Shown in pieces: positions 8,356 through 16,564 of a stretch of DNA of 64,000 nt. Within the stretch, counting starts at the first letter, position 1. Each line of letters begins with the position of its first letter. Source of the DNA: DASUPK01 sp963800285 (lineage in GTDB: Bacteria > Actinomycetota > Thermoleophilia > Solirubrobacterales > 70-9). Location: NCBI GenBank assembly GCA_963800285.1, contig CAWDAL010000013.1, forward strand, positions 186,001 through 250,000, in the 5' to 3' direction. A program made the position numbers and the translations under genes. A model generated the notes under the pieces. The model worked only from the letters and a program-made list of their open reading frames with translations, was not told the DNA's origin and did no database searches.

Positions 8356-8694
8356 TCAGATGAGAGCGTTCCTGGCGTCGGTCAGGGCGAAGACCCTCGT
8401 CACCGCATCATGCTCGGAGGGGATCACGAAAAGCTGGAAGGCTTGCTCTCGGGACAGTTTCTTCGCCCCCAACAGGATCCCCAGCCCGATTGAGTCGATG
8501 AAGGTGAGTTCGCTCAGATCGATGACAAGGCGGCTGCAATCGGCGTTGGCGCTCAGAATCGCGGCTTGAAGTTCGGGGGCAGTGACAGCGTCCAGTTCCC
8601 CCGTGACGCTGAGAGCGATCGTCTCGCCCAAGTCGGTTGTGGCGATGGCAAAACTGGGCGGCACGTGGTCCGAATCGAGTGCTTCTCGAGCCAT
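8356..8694 (-). CDS. STAS-domain anti-sigma factor antagonist
   Basis: A 112-residue single STAS domain like SpoIIAA/RsbV. The phosphorylatable serine motif is present at about residue 68 (LTFIDSIGLGILLGA). Members bind anti-sigma kinases when unphosphorylated and release a sigma factor. No kinase or sigma gene is adjacent, so its partner lies elsewhere. The 138 bp upstream contain an AAAGG ribosome-binding site and a short hairpin but no recognisable promoter. Confidence 0.85.
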   Translation of the reverse strand: MAREALDSDHVPPSFAIATTDLGETIALSVTGELDAVTAPELQAAILSANADCSRLVIDLSELTFIDSIGLGILLGAKKLSREQAFQLFVIPSEHDAVTRVFALTDARNALI

Positions 8695-8832
8695 GACAGT
8701 TCCCGGCCTTTCGGTAGTGATGAAAGACGGAAACCCGGCTCAGCGTTCCGGGCGGCCCAGCCAAGCCAGCATTGCCATCGCGCACACGCTGCCTCCCCAT
8801 TGGCAGCGCGTTATTTGACCCCACGAATCCTT

Positions 8833-9705
8833 TCACCAAACAGCGGTGCAGGCAAGCTGCGCAGGCGAGCGAGTCCCGGGCAGGAAGAGGGCCCAGCTAC
8901 TCGTCGCCTCGTCGGTGATCCGTTTCGCGACCATCGCCGCCGCGTTGCAGATCTCGTCGAGCTCCTGCGCCTTCCCTCGGTAGCGGTTGACGTTGACGCA
9001 GAGCGTCCCGTTCTCGACCTCGAACGCGAAGCCGTCGGGTGCTCCCTCCGCCAGGAAGTCGACGAAACTCGGCTCGAAGAGCTGGCGAAGCCAATTCCCG
9101 TCGCAGCGCCTGTCGGCGAAGATCTCGCATCTGCGGTCCAGCACCTCGCTCTCGAGCTCGATTCGCTCGTTCGAGCGGAAGACGTCCTCCGCCCCGTCCA
9201 GGAACCTGAAACCCGAGCGGCGCTGGACGAAGAGGCCGGGCAGCCTCGCCTCCATTCCAGGCAGATCGCTGACGACGATCGTGAAGTGGTGGATCTCCTT
9301 CGCCTGTCCGCCGGAGCCGCCGGAGCTCCGCTCCTCATAGCTGTAGAGCGCCAGCTCGCCGTTGAGCCCGCCCGGCAGGGTCCCGGTGAAGCTCTCGTCG
9401 ACCCGGCGAGTGTCGCCGCGCCGAAGCAGCGGGGTGGAGGCCGGCACGGCGGAGTGGCGCTGCCAGGCGAGGCCACGCAGCTCCGCATAGGCCGCGTAGA
9501 AGGCGTTGTGCGCCCGGCGATATGCCACTCCGAGCACCGTCAGGAACCAGAAGAGCGCCGCCGCGGCGGCTGCGCCAAGGCCGACGGCCGCTCCGACCGC
9601 GATCGCCCCCGCAATCCCGGCGGCCGCGACGAGGATGATCAGGGCGACCAGGGCAACCGGACTGGCCATCGTCCCTCGCAACGCCTTGCCTGTCTGGATC
9701 TCCAC
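8833..9705 (-). CDS. Membrane protein of unknown function
   Basis: A 290-residue protein with a hydrophobic N-terminal region (residues 14-62, two membrane spans rich in Ala, Ile and Leu) followed by a soluble domain of about 220 residues. The domain has several Trp, Cys and aromatic residues (FVQRRSGFRFLDG, LDRRCEIFADRRCDGNW). The layout resembles small two-span proteins whose soluble part faces the cytosol, but no named family is recognised with confidence. It is divergent from the LVIVD-repeat gene, with only 29 bp between the starts. Confidence 0.6.
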   Translation of the reverse strand: MEIQTGKALRGTMASPVALVALIILVAAAGIAGAIAVGAAVGLGAAAAAALFWFLTVLGVAYRRAHNAFYAAYAELRGLAWQRHSAVPASTPLLRRGDTRRVDESFTGTLPGGLNGELALYSYEERSSGGSGGQAKEIHHFTIVVSDLPGMEARLPGLFVQRRSGFRFLDGAEDVFRSNERIELESEVLDRRCEIFADRRCDGNWLRQLFEPSFVDFLAEGAPDGFAFEVENGTLCVNVNRYRGKAQELDEICNAAAMVAKRITDEATSSWALFLPGTRSPAQLACTAVW

Positions 9706-9734
9706 GCGGCCAAGCTATATACGCTGTGGGTCCG

Positions 9735-11257
9735 ATGCCTTTACGGGAGGCGAGGTGGCTGGCGGCGTGCGCTGTCGTGGCGGCGGGTTTGCTCGTGCTC
9801 CCGGCCGGCAGCTCGGCCCACGTCCTGCCCGGGATTGGGTCGGGGGTCGTTGGACCGACACTTCCACCAACGACCTCCAGCAGCTCCTGTCGCTGACCGG
9901 GTATCCGACCCCGAACCCGGCTCCCGTGCAGGAGAACCCGGAGCCCGCCCTGGAGCCGGCGCCACGGGCCGACTGCGGCCCCGGCTCGCGCCCGCTCTCG
10001 GGCTGGCAGGGTCGCGTCCCGGCGTCGGCGATCAACTCCCCCGAGGCGACGGACGGCTGGACGTGCAACGTGACCGAAGTCGGCCGCCTCAAGACTCCCG
10101 GCGGATTCCGGGTGTGGCGCTACAGCGACCGGGCGGGCAACACCTGCGCCTTCTATGACACCTCGCTGCTCTCACCGCTGAATGTGGTGAGCCTCGCCGC
10201 CGGCCCCTCGCCCGGCGTCGCCGTTCTCGACATGTCGGACCCGGCCCATCCCACCCGGACCGCCACCCTGACCGACCTTCCGATGCTGAGCCCGCACGAG
10301 TCACTGAACCTGAACACGAAGCGTGGATTGCTCGCCGCCGACATGGGGAACGGCCTGTCCCTGCCTGGCCCGATGTCGATCTACGACGTGAGCAGGGATT
10401 GCCGCCATCCGGTCCTCCAGTCGACGGTGGCCGCGGCGAGGTTCGGCCACGAGAGCGGGTTCTCACCGGACGGGAACACCTTCTGGATCGGCGGGGGTGA
10501 GGGGATCGCGGCGGTGGACGTCAGCGATCCGAAGCATCCGAAGACCCTCTGGGACGGCAACGTCTTCGCGCATGGGCTGAACGTCAGCGACGACGGCAAC
10601 ACGCTGTACGACTCCGATCCGATCGACGGCAAGCTGACGCTGCTCGACGTGAGCCAGATCCAGAATCGCTTCCCGACGCCACAGGTGAAGGAGATCAGCA
10701 GCCTCACCTGGGGAACGGTCTCGGTGCCGCAGAACACGATCCCCGTGCGGATCGGCGGCAGGCCGTACCTGATCGAGTTCGACGAGTTCGCCTTCCGCTT
10801 CAACCCCGCGACGGTCGCCGATCAGGTCGGAGCGGCACGGATCATCGACATCTCGGACCCGGCTCATCCCCAGGTCGTCTCCAATCTCCGTCTGGAGGTC
10901 AATCAGCGCGCCGCGCATCAGGCCGCGGACGGCGATCCCTCCCTGCTGCCGGCGCCGGCCTTCAACTACGCGGCGCACTACTGCGCCGTGCCGAGGGAGG
11001 ACGATCCCGGGATCGTCGCCTGCTCCTTCATCAACTCCGGGCTGCGCGTCTTCAACATCGAGGACCCACTCCACCCGCGCGAGGTGGCGTACTTCATCTC
11101 GCCGCCCAAGGAGGGAACGTTCGGCGGGCTGGGTGGCGGCGATCTCGCGATGTCACAGCCGGCGTTCGATTCCGCTCGGCATGACGTCTGGTACACGGAC
11201 GCCGGCTCCGGCTTCTACGCGCTGCACCTGGACAACGGTGCTTGGCCGGATCGCTAG
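9735..11257 (+). CDS. Secreted LVIVD-repeat beta-propeller protein, one-base frameshift after the signal peptide
   Basis: The ATG at 9735 opens a textbook signal peptide (MPLREARWLAACAVVAAG, then LLVLPAGSSA), but that frame stops about 50 codons on. The mature protein continues in the -1 frame from about 9845 to 11257. It carries repeats such as VAVLDMSDPAHPTRTATL, IAAVDVSDPKHPKTL, ARIIDISDPAHPQVV and LRVFNIEDPLHPREVAYF, the LVIVD blade pattern. Adding one G to the GGGGG run at 9842-9846 joins the two parts smoothly (...GIGSGGRWTDTSTN). This suggests an assembly error rather than a dead gene. Role unknown; such propellers are usually extracellular binding scaffolds. Its stop abuts that of the convergent nuclease gene. 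Confidence 0.75.
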
Positions 11258-12271
11258 CTAGGCCGCGCGCGAGCCGAAGAACGCGGACCCGTCGATGCCG
11301 CGGTCGAAGCGCGACCAGCTCTCGCCGTCGGCGAGCTCCTTCTCGAGCCGGTCGAAGCTGCCGAGCTTGCCGCCCAGGTTGTCGATCGCGTGGACCAGCG
11401 TCGCCTCGCGGGTGGCCGGGACGACCGGCGAGCCGTGCTCGAGCTGGCCGTGGTGGGAGAGGATGATGTGGAGGACCGCCTGGGCGAGCCCGGGATCGAA
11501 GCCCTCGATCCGCTCGATCTCGCAGCGGACCCTGTAGTAGCCGCGCGGGATCTCGCCCTCGAGCCGCCCCGCGTCGGTCAGGTCGATGGCGAGCGGATCG
11601 TCGTTGTAGGCCTCGGTCTTGCCGATGTCGTGGAGAATCGCCCCGGTCACCGCGATCTCTCGATCGATGCCGGGGAAGAAGTTGGCGGCGGCGCTGACGG
11701 CCTGTGCGACCGAGAGGCTGTGCTCGAGGAGCCCGCCGGCGTAGGCCTGGTGATAGTGCTTGGCGGCCGGCGCCTCGCGGAAGCGGGCCCATGACTCGGT
11801 CTCGGCGCCGAAGAAGCTGTCGAGCAGCTCCCGCAGGGAGGGATTCTGGACAGTGTCGATCAGCGCGCGCAGGTCCGTCTCGAGCAGCTCGATCGAGCGT
11901 GGGGGACCCTCCGTCAGCTGCTCGGCGTCGTACTCGCCCGGGCCGGCCGGCTTGACCGCGGCGAGCTTGATCTGCCTGCCGAACTGAGGGTGGATGGAGA
12001 AGCTGCCCCTGACCAGGACGATCGATCCGGGTGCGCAGGCCTCGAAGAGCTCGGCGACGCCATCCCAGGCGATCGCCGGGACCGTTCCGGTCTTGTCGGC
12101 GAGGACGACCCGCAGGAAGTGCTCGCCGTTGCGCTTCTGACGGCGATCGCGCTCGCGCACGATGAAGGCGCCGGTGACCTGGTCGCCATCCGACATCTCC
12201 CGCAGCAGGCGAGTCCCGCCCGCCGCGGGGGGCTGCGGTCCGCTGCCGTTCTCGAAGAGTGTCTCCGCCAT
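11258..12271 (-). CDS. 3'-5' exoribonuclease YhaM family (OB fold plus HD domain)
   Basis: From the chosen ATG at 12271 (MAETLFENGSG) the protein has 337 residues: an OB-fold region (residues 28-110, VTGAFIVRERDRRQKRNGEH) and an HD hydrolase domain (about 165-300). The latter contains HSLSVAQ, the metal motif ILHDIGK, and ILSHHGQLEHGSPV. YhaM degrades RNA, and in some species DNA, from 3' ends with Mn2+. A start at 12349 would run into the divergent phosphatidyltransferase gene, so it was rejected. A GAGGAG lies immediately before the chosen ATG, closer than usual, so a later Met (12196) is possible. Confidence 0.8.
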   Translation of the reverse strand: MAETLFENGSGPQPPAAGGTRLLREMSDGDQVTGAFIVRERDRRQKRNGEHFLRVVLADKTGTVPAIAWDGVAELFEACAPGSIVLVRGSFSIHPQFGRQIKLAAVKPAGPGEYDAEQLTEGPPRSIELLETDLRALIDTVQNPSLRELLDSFFGAETESWARFREAPAAKHYHQAYAGGLLEHSLSVAQAVSAAANFFPGIDREIAVTGAILHDIGKTEAYNDDPLAIDLTDAGRLEGEIPRGYYRVRCEIERIEGFDPGLAQAVLHIILSHHGQLEHGSPVVPATREATLVHAIDNLGGKLGSFDRLEKELADGESWSRFDRGIDGSAFFGSRAA

Positions 12272-12318
12272 CTCCTCACTGAAATTAGAGGCGGGCGCGG
12301 ACAGAGCAGTCCGGCGAG

Positions 12319-13050
12319 ATGACCGACTTGGTAACGAGAATGGCCCCAATGGCCGACGAGCAGGGATCCAAGCGGGGCGTCGAGGCCGAACGCGAGCCGA
12401 ACTTCCTGCTGGCCCCGTTCGAGCGTCGCTTCCTCCCCTGGGCGGCGAAGCGCCTGCCGCGCTGGATCCTCCCGGACGACATGACCGCGCTCGGCGTGCT
12501 CGCGGCGTTCGGCGTCTGCGCCGCCTACCAGTTCTCGAACGACGGCAAGGGCTGGCTCTGGGTCGCGAGTGGGCTGCTGGTCCTGCAGTGGGTGGGGGAC
12601 AGCCTCGACGGCACGCTGGCGCGGGTGCGCGGCATCCAGCGGCCGAAGTACGGCTACTACCTCGATCACATGGTCGACGCGATCGCGACGGCCGCGATCG
12701 GCCTGGGCCTCGGCCTCTCGCCCTTCATGCTGCTCTCGATCGGCGCCCTGATCGTGGTCGGCTACCTGATCCTCTCGATCAACGTCTACCTGGAGAGCAT
12801 GGCCTTCGGCCGCTTCCGCCTCGGCTACGGCCTGCTCGGCCCGACTGAGATCCGGGTCGTGCTGATCCTGCTCAACACGGCGCTCGTCCTCGGCCTGGGA
12901 CTCGACTTCCGCCTGCTGAAGCTCAACATGACGGTCTTCGACGTGATCGGCCTGGGCATCGTCGCGGTCATGCTCGCCCTGCTCACCGTGCGCGTGTTCG
13001 GCAACCTGCGCGAGCTGGCCAAGGAGGAGCCATCGGCACCAAGGAGATGA
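12319..13050 (+). CDS. CDP-alcohol phosphatidyltransferase family membrane enzyme
   Basis: A 243-residue membrane protein with the family signature around residues 95-120: DGTLAR, nine residues, then GYYLDHMVD. This matches DGx2ARx8-9Gx3Dx3D, whose Asp residues bind Mg2+ and the CDP-alcohol. Five to six hydrophobic spans are visible. The enzyme moves a phosphoalcohol from CDP to an acceptor lipid or alcohol; the exact head group cannot be told. In-frame Met codons at 12340 and 12349 are alternative starts. Its stop overlaps the LtrA start by 4 bp (ATGA), indicating translational coupling. Confidence 0.85.
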   Translation: MTDLVTRMAPMADEQGSKRGVEAEREPNFLLAPFERRFLPWAAKRLPRWILPDDMTALGVLAAFGVCAAYQFSNDGKGWLWVASGLLVLQWVGDSLDGTLARVRGIQRPKYGYYLDHMVDAIATAAIGLGLGLSPFMLLSIGALIVVGYLILSINVYLESMAFGRFRLGYGLLGPTEIRVVLILLNTALVLGLGLDFRLLKLNMTVFDVIGLGIVAVMLALLTVRVFGNLRELAKEEPSAPRR

Positions 13051-14165
13051 ACGGCGACGAGCTCCGGGTCTCGTCGCTCGAGCTGTTCTTCGACCTCGTC
13101 TTCGTCTTCACGATCACCCAGCTGACCGCGGTCCTGGTCGCGAAGCCGACCGGCGAGTCCCTCGCCCAGGTCGTGCTGATGCTGACCGCGATCTGGTGGA
13201 TGTACGGCGCCTTCGCCTGGCTCACCAACAACGTGCCGCCGGATCGAACGGCGCTGCGGTTGCCGATGCTCGGCGGGATGCTGGCGTTCTTCGCCATCTC
13301 GCTGACGATCCCGACCGCGTTCAGCGAGAACGGCGTGGTCTTCGCCTGTGCCTACCTGGTGGTGATCGCCGTCCATACCGTCCTCTACATGCAGGCCGCG
13401 CGCTGGACCGTGGCCGGCGTCTGGAGCTTTGCGCGGCTGAACCTGGTCGCGGGCATGTTGATCCTGGTCGGGGCGGTCGTCGGCGGCACGGCCGAGTACG
13501 TGCTCTGGGCCCTCGCCGTGGGGATCTTCGTCGTGGTTCCGGCGCTCGTCCCCGAGGAGTCTGGTTGGCTGCGGCCCTCCCACTTCGTGGAGCGGCACGG
13601 CCTGGTGGTGATGGTCGCCCTCGGGGAGTCGGTGGTCGCGGTGGGGATCGGCGCCTCGAACATCGACATCAGCTGGCAGATGCTGGCGGTGGCGACCCTC
13701 GGGCTCACGCTGAGCGCGGAGCTCTGGTGGGTCTACTTCATGGGGGACGACGAGGAGGCCGAGGGAGCGCTGCGCGCGATGGTCCCGACCAGGCGCGAGT
13801 TCTACGCCGCGAACGTCGCCTATTACTGGGCTCATCTCGTCATGCTGCTCGGCATCGTCTGCATCTCCGCCGGACTCGAGCGCGCGATCGGGCACGCGTT
13901 CGACTCCCTCAGCTTCGCCCGAGCCCTCGAGCTCGGCGGGGGCACGGCCCTCTTCCTCGCCGGCCATGCGTTCTTCCGGTGGGTCCTCGGCCTGCCGCCG
14001 AAGCCGTGGCGTGCCCTGGCCGCGGTGCTCGCCCTGGCGACGATTCCCCTGGGCACGGAGGCGTCGGCACTGGTGCAGCTCGTGACCCTCGTGGTGCCGC
14101 TCGGCGTCTGTCTCGCCCTCGAGGGGGGTTCCCAGCGGGCCGTCGCCTCGGCTCCCGCCGCTTAG
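13047..14165 (+). CDS. Low temperature requirement A (LtrA) family membrane protein
   Basis: A 372-residue polytopic membrane protein. The N-terminal family motif ELFFDLVFVFTITQL (residues 12-26) and the later ERHGLVVMVALGESVVAVG (around 180) identify LtrA. About ten hydrophobic segments are visible. LtrA is linked to cold growth in Listeria, but its biochemical role is unsettled. It is translationally coupled to the CDP-alcohol phosphatidyltransferase (ATGA overlap), hinting at a lipid or envelope role here, which is inference. Its end overlaps the convergent nfo end by 4 bp. Confidence 0.87.
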   Translation: MNGDELRVSSLELFFDLVFVFTITQLTAVLVAKPTGESLAQVVLMLTAIWWMYGAFAWLTNNVPPDRTALRLPMLGGMLAFFAISLTIPTAFSENGVVFACAYLVVIAVHTVLYMQAARWTVAGVWSFARLNLVAGMLILVGAVVGGTAEYVLWALAVGIFVVVPALVPEESGWLRPSHFVERHGLVVMVALGESVVAVGIGASNIDISWQMLAVATLGLTLSAELWWVYFMGDDEEAEGALRAMVPTRREFYAANVAYYWAHLVMLLGIVCISAGLERAIGHAFDSLSFARALELGGGTALFLAGHAFFRWVLGLPPKPWRALAAVLALATIPLGTEASALVQLVTLVVPLGVCLALEGGSQRAVASAPAA

Positions 14166-14944
14166 CTCAGCGCCTCTCGGACGAACTCGATGTCCGCGCG
14201 CATCTCCCGCTTGCCGCCTGGGGTCTCGACCACGACCGGCGGCCCGGCCGCCCTGATCATCTCCCGGAGCACGTCCGCGCCGATCTCGCCCTTGCCGAGG
14301 TTGGCGTGGCGGTCGGCCCCCGTGCCGGCGGGGTCACGCGAGTCGTTCGCGTGGAGCAGGTCGATCTTCCCGACGATCGCCAGCACCCGCTCGACCGCGT
14401 CGGAGAGCTCCTCGCCGGCCGCGTGGGCGTGGCAGGTGTCGAAGCAGAAGCCGATCTCGACTTCGGTCTTCGACTTCGCGACGCCGTCCCAGAGCCGTGC
14501 GAGCGCGTCGAACTTCCGGGCGACGGCGTTCTTGCCACCCGCCGTGTTCTCGAGGTAGAGGGGGACCTGCGAGGTCAGCATCTCGAGGGTCCGGAGCCAT
14601 CGCCCCACGCCCTCGGAGATGTCGTCATCCGCATGCCCGCCGTGAACGATCACGGCTGCGGCGCCCACCTCCGCTGCGGCGTCGCAGGTCTGCTGGAGGA
14701 TCTTCCGTGACCCGTAGCGGACGTTGTTGCGCGGCGAGCAGACGTTGATCAGGTAGGGGGCATGGACGTAGACCGGGAGCTTCGACTTGCGAAGCTCCTC
14801 CGCGTCCTTTCGGGGCGGTGGCTTCTTCCACCCCTGCGGGTCGGAGAGGAAGATCTGGACGCAGTCGGCGCCGATCGCCTCCGCCTCCTTCAGCGGGTTC
14901 CCGGGCGCGACGTGCGCGCCGACCACCTGCTTCCTCCGCGCCAT
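14162..14944 (-). CDS. nfo: Endonuclease IV (AP endonuclease)
   Basis: A 260-residue TIM-barrel enzyme that cuts DNA 5' of abasic sites in base-excision repair. Zinc-ligand motifs are visible in order: IVHGGHADDD, LYLENTAGG, GFCFDTCHAHAAG, LLHANDS with TGADRHANLGKGEIG, and VVVETPG. Length fits the family (about 280). The ATG at 14944 (MARRKQVVGAHV) places the protein start at the first conserved strand; an upstream Met at 14977 lies in a terminator-like hairpin and was rejected. Likely monocistronic. Confidence 0.9.
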   Translation of the reverse strand: MARRKQVVGAHVAPGNPLKEAEAIGADCVQIFLSDPQGWKKPPPRKDAEELRKSKLPVYVHAPYLINVCSPRNNVRYGSRKILQQTCDAAAEVGAAAVIVHGGHADDDISEGVGRWLRTLEMLTSQVPLYLENTAGGKNAVARKFDALARLWDGVAKSKTEVEIGFCFDTCHAHAAGEELSDAVERVLAIVGKIDLLHANDSRDPAGTGADRHANLGKGEIGADVLREMIRAAGPPVVVETPGGKREMRADIEFVREALS

Positions 14945-14960
14945 CGCACGGGAGTCTCCC

Positions 14961-14994
14961 GGAACCCTCCCCAGCACGTCTGGGGGAGGGTCCC
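14961..14994 (-). terminator. Hairpin terminator downstream of the DoxX gene
   Basis: ACCCTCCCCAG and CTGGGGGAGGGT pair around a CACGT loop with one bulged G, about 36-70 nt beyond the DoxX stop. There is no T-tract, so it may act through Rho or structure alone. Confidence 0.45.
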
Positions 14995-15029
14995 GGGTGA
15001 CCGGCTCGGTTCCCGCGGAGTCGAGCCTC

Positions 15030-15536
15030 CTACCAGGGCCTGGCGGGAAGAGCTCCCGACTTGCGGGCCGGAACGACCGCGAGGGCCAGCCGGCCGAGCG
15101 TGAGCGCGCCGAGCATCAGGCCGAAGTCCCGCAGGGCGATGTCGTAGTAGGTCGGCGGGTCGTAGGTCAGCAGGTTGATCACGATGCCGGCCAGCCAGGC
15201 CGCGACGACGAAGGCGCCGATGCGGGGGGCCAGAAGGACGATCAGGCCGGCCAGGATCTCGACCCCGCCGACGAAGTACATGAAGTCCTGGGCGCTGCCC
15301 GGGACGATGTCGTTGACCCATCCCGCCAGATAGTCGGGCCAGTCGACGGACCAGTTGAAGAACTTGTCGAGCCCGAACAGGATCGGCGCGACGGTGAACG
15401 CGATGCGAAGCAGCCAGAACGCCTGGTGTGCGGCGATTCCGAGCTTGCGGTCGGCGGCCGCCGCGGCGCTTCCGTTGGACACGGCGGCGGACTCTCCGGC
15501 CGGCGACTCCGATCCGATGGTGGTGACGCTGGACAT
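15030..15536 (-). CDS. DoxX family membrane protein
   Basis: A 168-residue protein with a low-complexity N-terminus and four hydrophobic segments (WLLRIAFTVAPILFGLDKFF, YFVGGVEILAGLIVLLAP, AAWLAGIVINLLTY, DFGLMLGALTLGRLALA), the DoxX layout. The family includes the small subunit of thiosulfate:quinone oxidoreductase and redox-stress membrane proteins; function here is unknown. An AAGGAGGT Shine-Dalgarno 8 nt before the ATG at 15536 fixes the start. It is divergent from the ECF sigma gene, so the 108-bp gap could host a promoter read by that sigma factor. Confidence 0.85.
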   Translation of the reverse strand: MSSVTTIGSESPAGESAAVSNGSAAAAADRKLGIAAHQAFWLLRIAFTVAPILFGLDKFFNWSVDWPDYLAGWVNDIVPGSAQDFMYFVGGVEILAGLIVLLAPRIGAFVVAAWLAGIVINLLTYDPPTYYDIALRDFGLMLGALTLGRLALAVVPARKSGALPARPW

Positions 15537-15644
15537 CGATCGACCTCCTTTGATGGTTGAGCTCTCGGTTCTTGAGCGTCGGCGGCCGGCCGGTTCTTAC
15601 GTCGGGACGAAGTCGGGTAAGAAACTGGGCTCGGGTGACGCTAA

Positions 15645-16319
15645 GTGGACATGGCCATCGCCATGGCTGAAAAGACGACCGAGGTCGCTGACCGAATGGA
15701 CTCCCAATCCCGCCGCTGGCTGGAGCGTCTCCAGGGCGAGGGTCGCGACCGCGATGCCGCGCTCGCGGAGCTTCGCGAGCTGCTGCTGAGGGCCGCCCGC
15801 TTCGAGGTCGGCAGGCGCTGCGCGACGCTGACGCAGATTCGCGGCGGCGACCAGGAGGACCTCGCCCAGCAGAGCGCCGGGGACGCGATGGTGGCGATCC
15901 TCAGCAAGCTCGACGATTTCCGCGGCGAGAGCAAGTTCACGACCTGGGCCTACAAGTTCGCCCTGTACGAGGCGGCCGCGCGGATCCGAAAGCTCGCCTG
16001 GCAGGGACGCGAGCTGCCGCTCGAGCCCGAGGATTGGCCGCAGGTGCCGGATCCCGGTCCCGCGCCACAGGGCGAGGTCGAGATGCAGGACCTGCTCGCC
16101 GCGATCCGGCAGGAGATCGAAACGAGCCTCACTCCGCGCCAGCGCCAGGTGCTGGTCGCGCTCGCCTTGAACGAGGTGCCGATCGACGTGCTCGCGGAGC
16201 GACTCGGCAGCACTCGCGGAGCGCTCTACAAGACCCTTCACGATGCGCGGCGGAAGCTTCGCGCGGCGCTCGCGGAGCGAGGTCTGATCATCGACGAACA
16301 GTTGGAGGAGGCGGAATGA
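15645..16319 (+). CDS. ECF-type RNA polymerase sigma factor
   Basis: A 224-residue sigma-70-family protein of extracytoplasmic-function type. Region 2 lies around residues 60-110 (DLAQQSAGDAMVAILSKL, FRGESKFTTWAYKFALYEAA, the -10-binding helix). Region 4 lies around 155-205 (LTPRQRQVLVALALNEVP then ERLGSTRGALYKTLHDARRK). The GTG at 15645 is used here; an ATG at 15651 is equally possible. Its stop overlaps the start of a zinc-type anti-sigma factor by 4 bp, the usual coupled pair. The divergent DoxX gene is a candidate target. Confidence 0.9.
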   Translation: MDMAIAMAEKTTEVADRMDSQSRRWLERLQGEGRDRDAALAELRELLLRAARFEVGRRCATLTQIRGGDQEDLAQQSAGDAMVAILSKLDDFRGESKFTTWAYKFALYEAAARIRKLAWQGRELPLEPEDWPQVPDPGPAPQGEVEMQDLLAAIRQEIETSLTPRQRQVLVALALNEVPIDVLAERLGSTRGALYKTLHDARRKLRAALAERGLIIDEQLEEAE

Positions 16320-16549
16320 ACGAACGGTCGCCACGCGAGCGACTCGGCCGGCTGCTGGGCCCCTCCGGTCCGGAGGTCAGCTGCGAGGAGTGCTTCGAGC
16401 AGCTCGACCGCTACGTCGAGCTCGAGCTGGCTGGAGCCGACGCGGAGGCGGCGGTACCCGGCATGCGGGCGCACTTCGAGGGGTGCTCGGCCTGCGCGGA
16501 GGACCACGAGAGCCTCCGCGCACTGCTCTCTGAGCGCACCGAGTCCTGA
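16316..16549 (+). CDS. Zinc-finger anti-sigma factor
   Basis: A 77-residue protein with the anti-sigma zinc signature HFEGCSACAE (HxxxCxxC) near residue 52 and a further CEEC pair near residue 24. It has no membrane segment, so it is a soluble ZAS protein that probably senses redox or metal state through the zinc centre. Translation is coupled to the ECF sigma gene by an ATGA overlap, which supports its role as the cognate anti-sigma factor. Confidence 0.82.
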   Translation: MNERSPRERLGRLLGPSGPEVSCEECFEQLDRYVELELAGADAEAAVPGMRAHFEGCSACAEDHESLRALLSERTES

Positions 16550-16564
16550 GGGGCGTGCGGCCCG

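Noticed and set aside
9506..9734. In-frame extension of the LVIVD protein upstream to 9506
   Set aside because: It is antisense to the membrane-protein gene, has no export signal, and its composition is that of a shadow frame. The signal peptide from 9735 in another frame is much more convincing.
12271..12349. Start of the YhaM-type nuclease at 12349
   Set aside because: It would run into the start region of the divergent phosphatidyltransferase gene, and the added residues show no family sequence.
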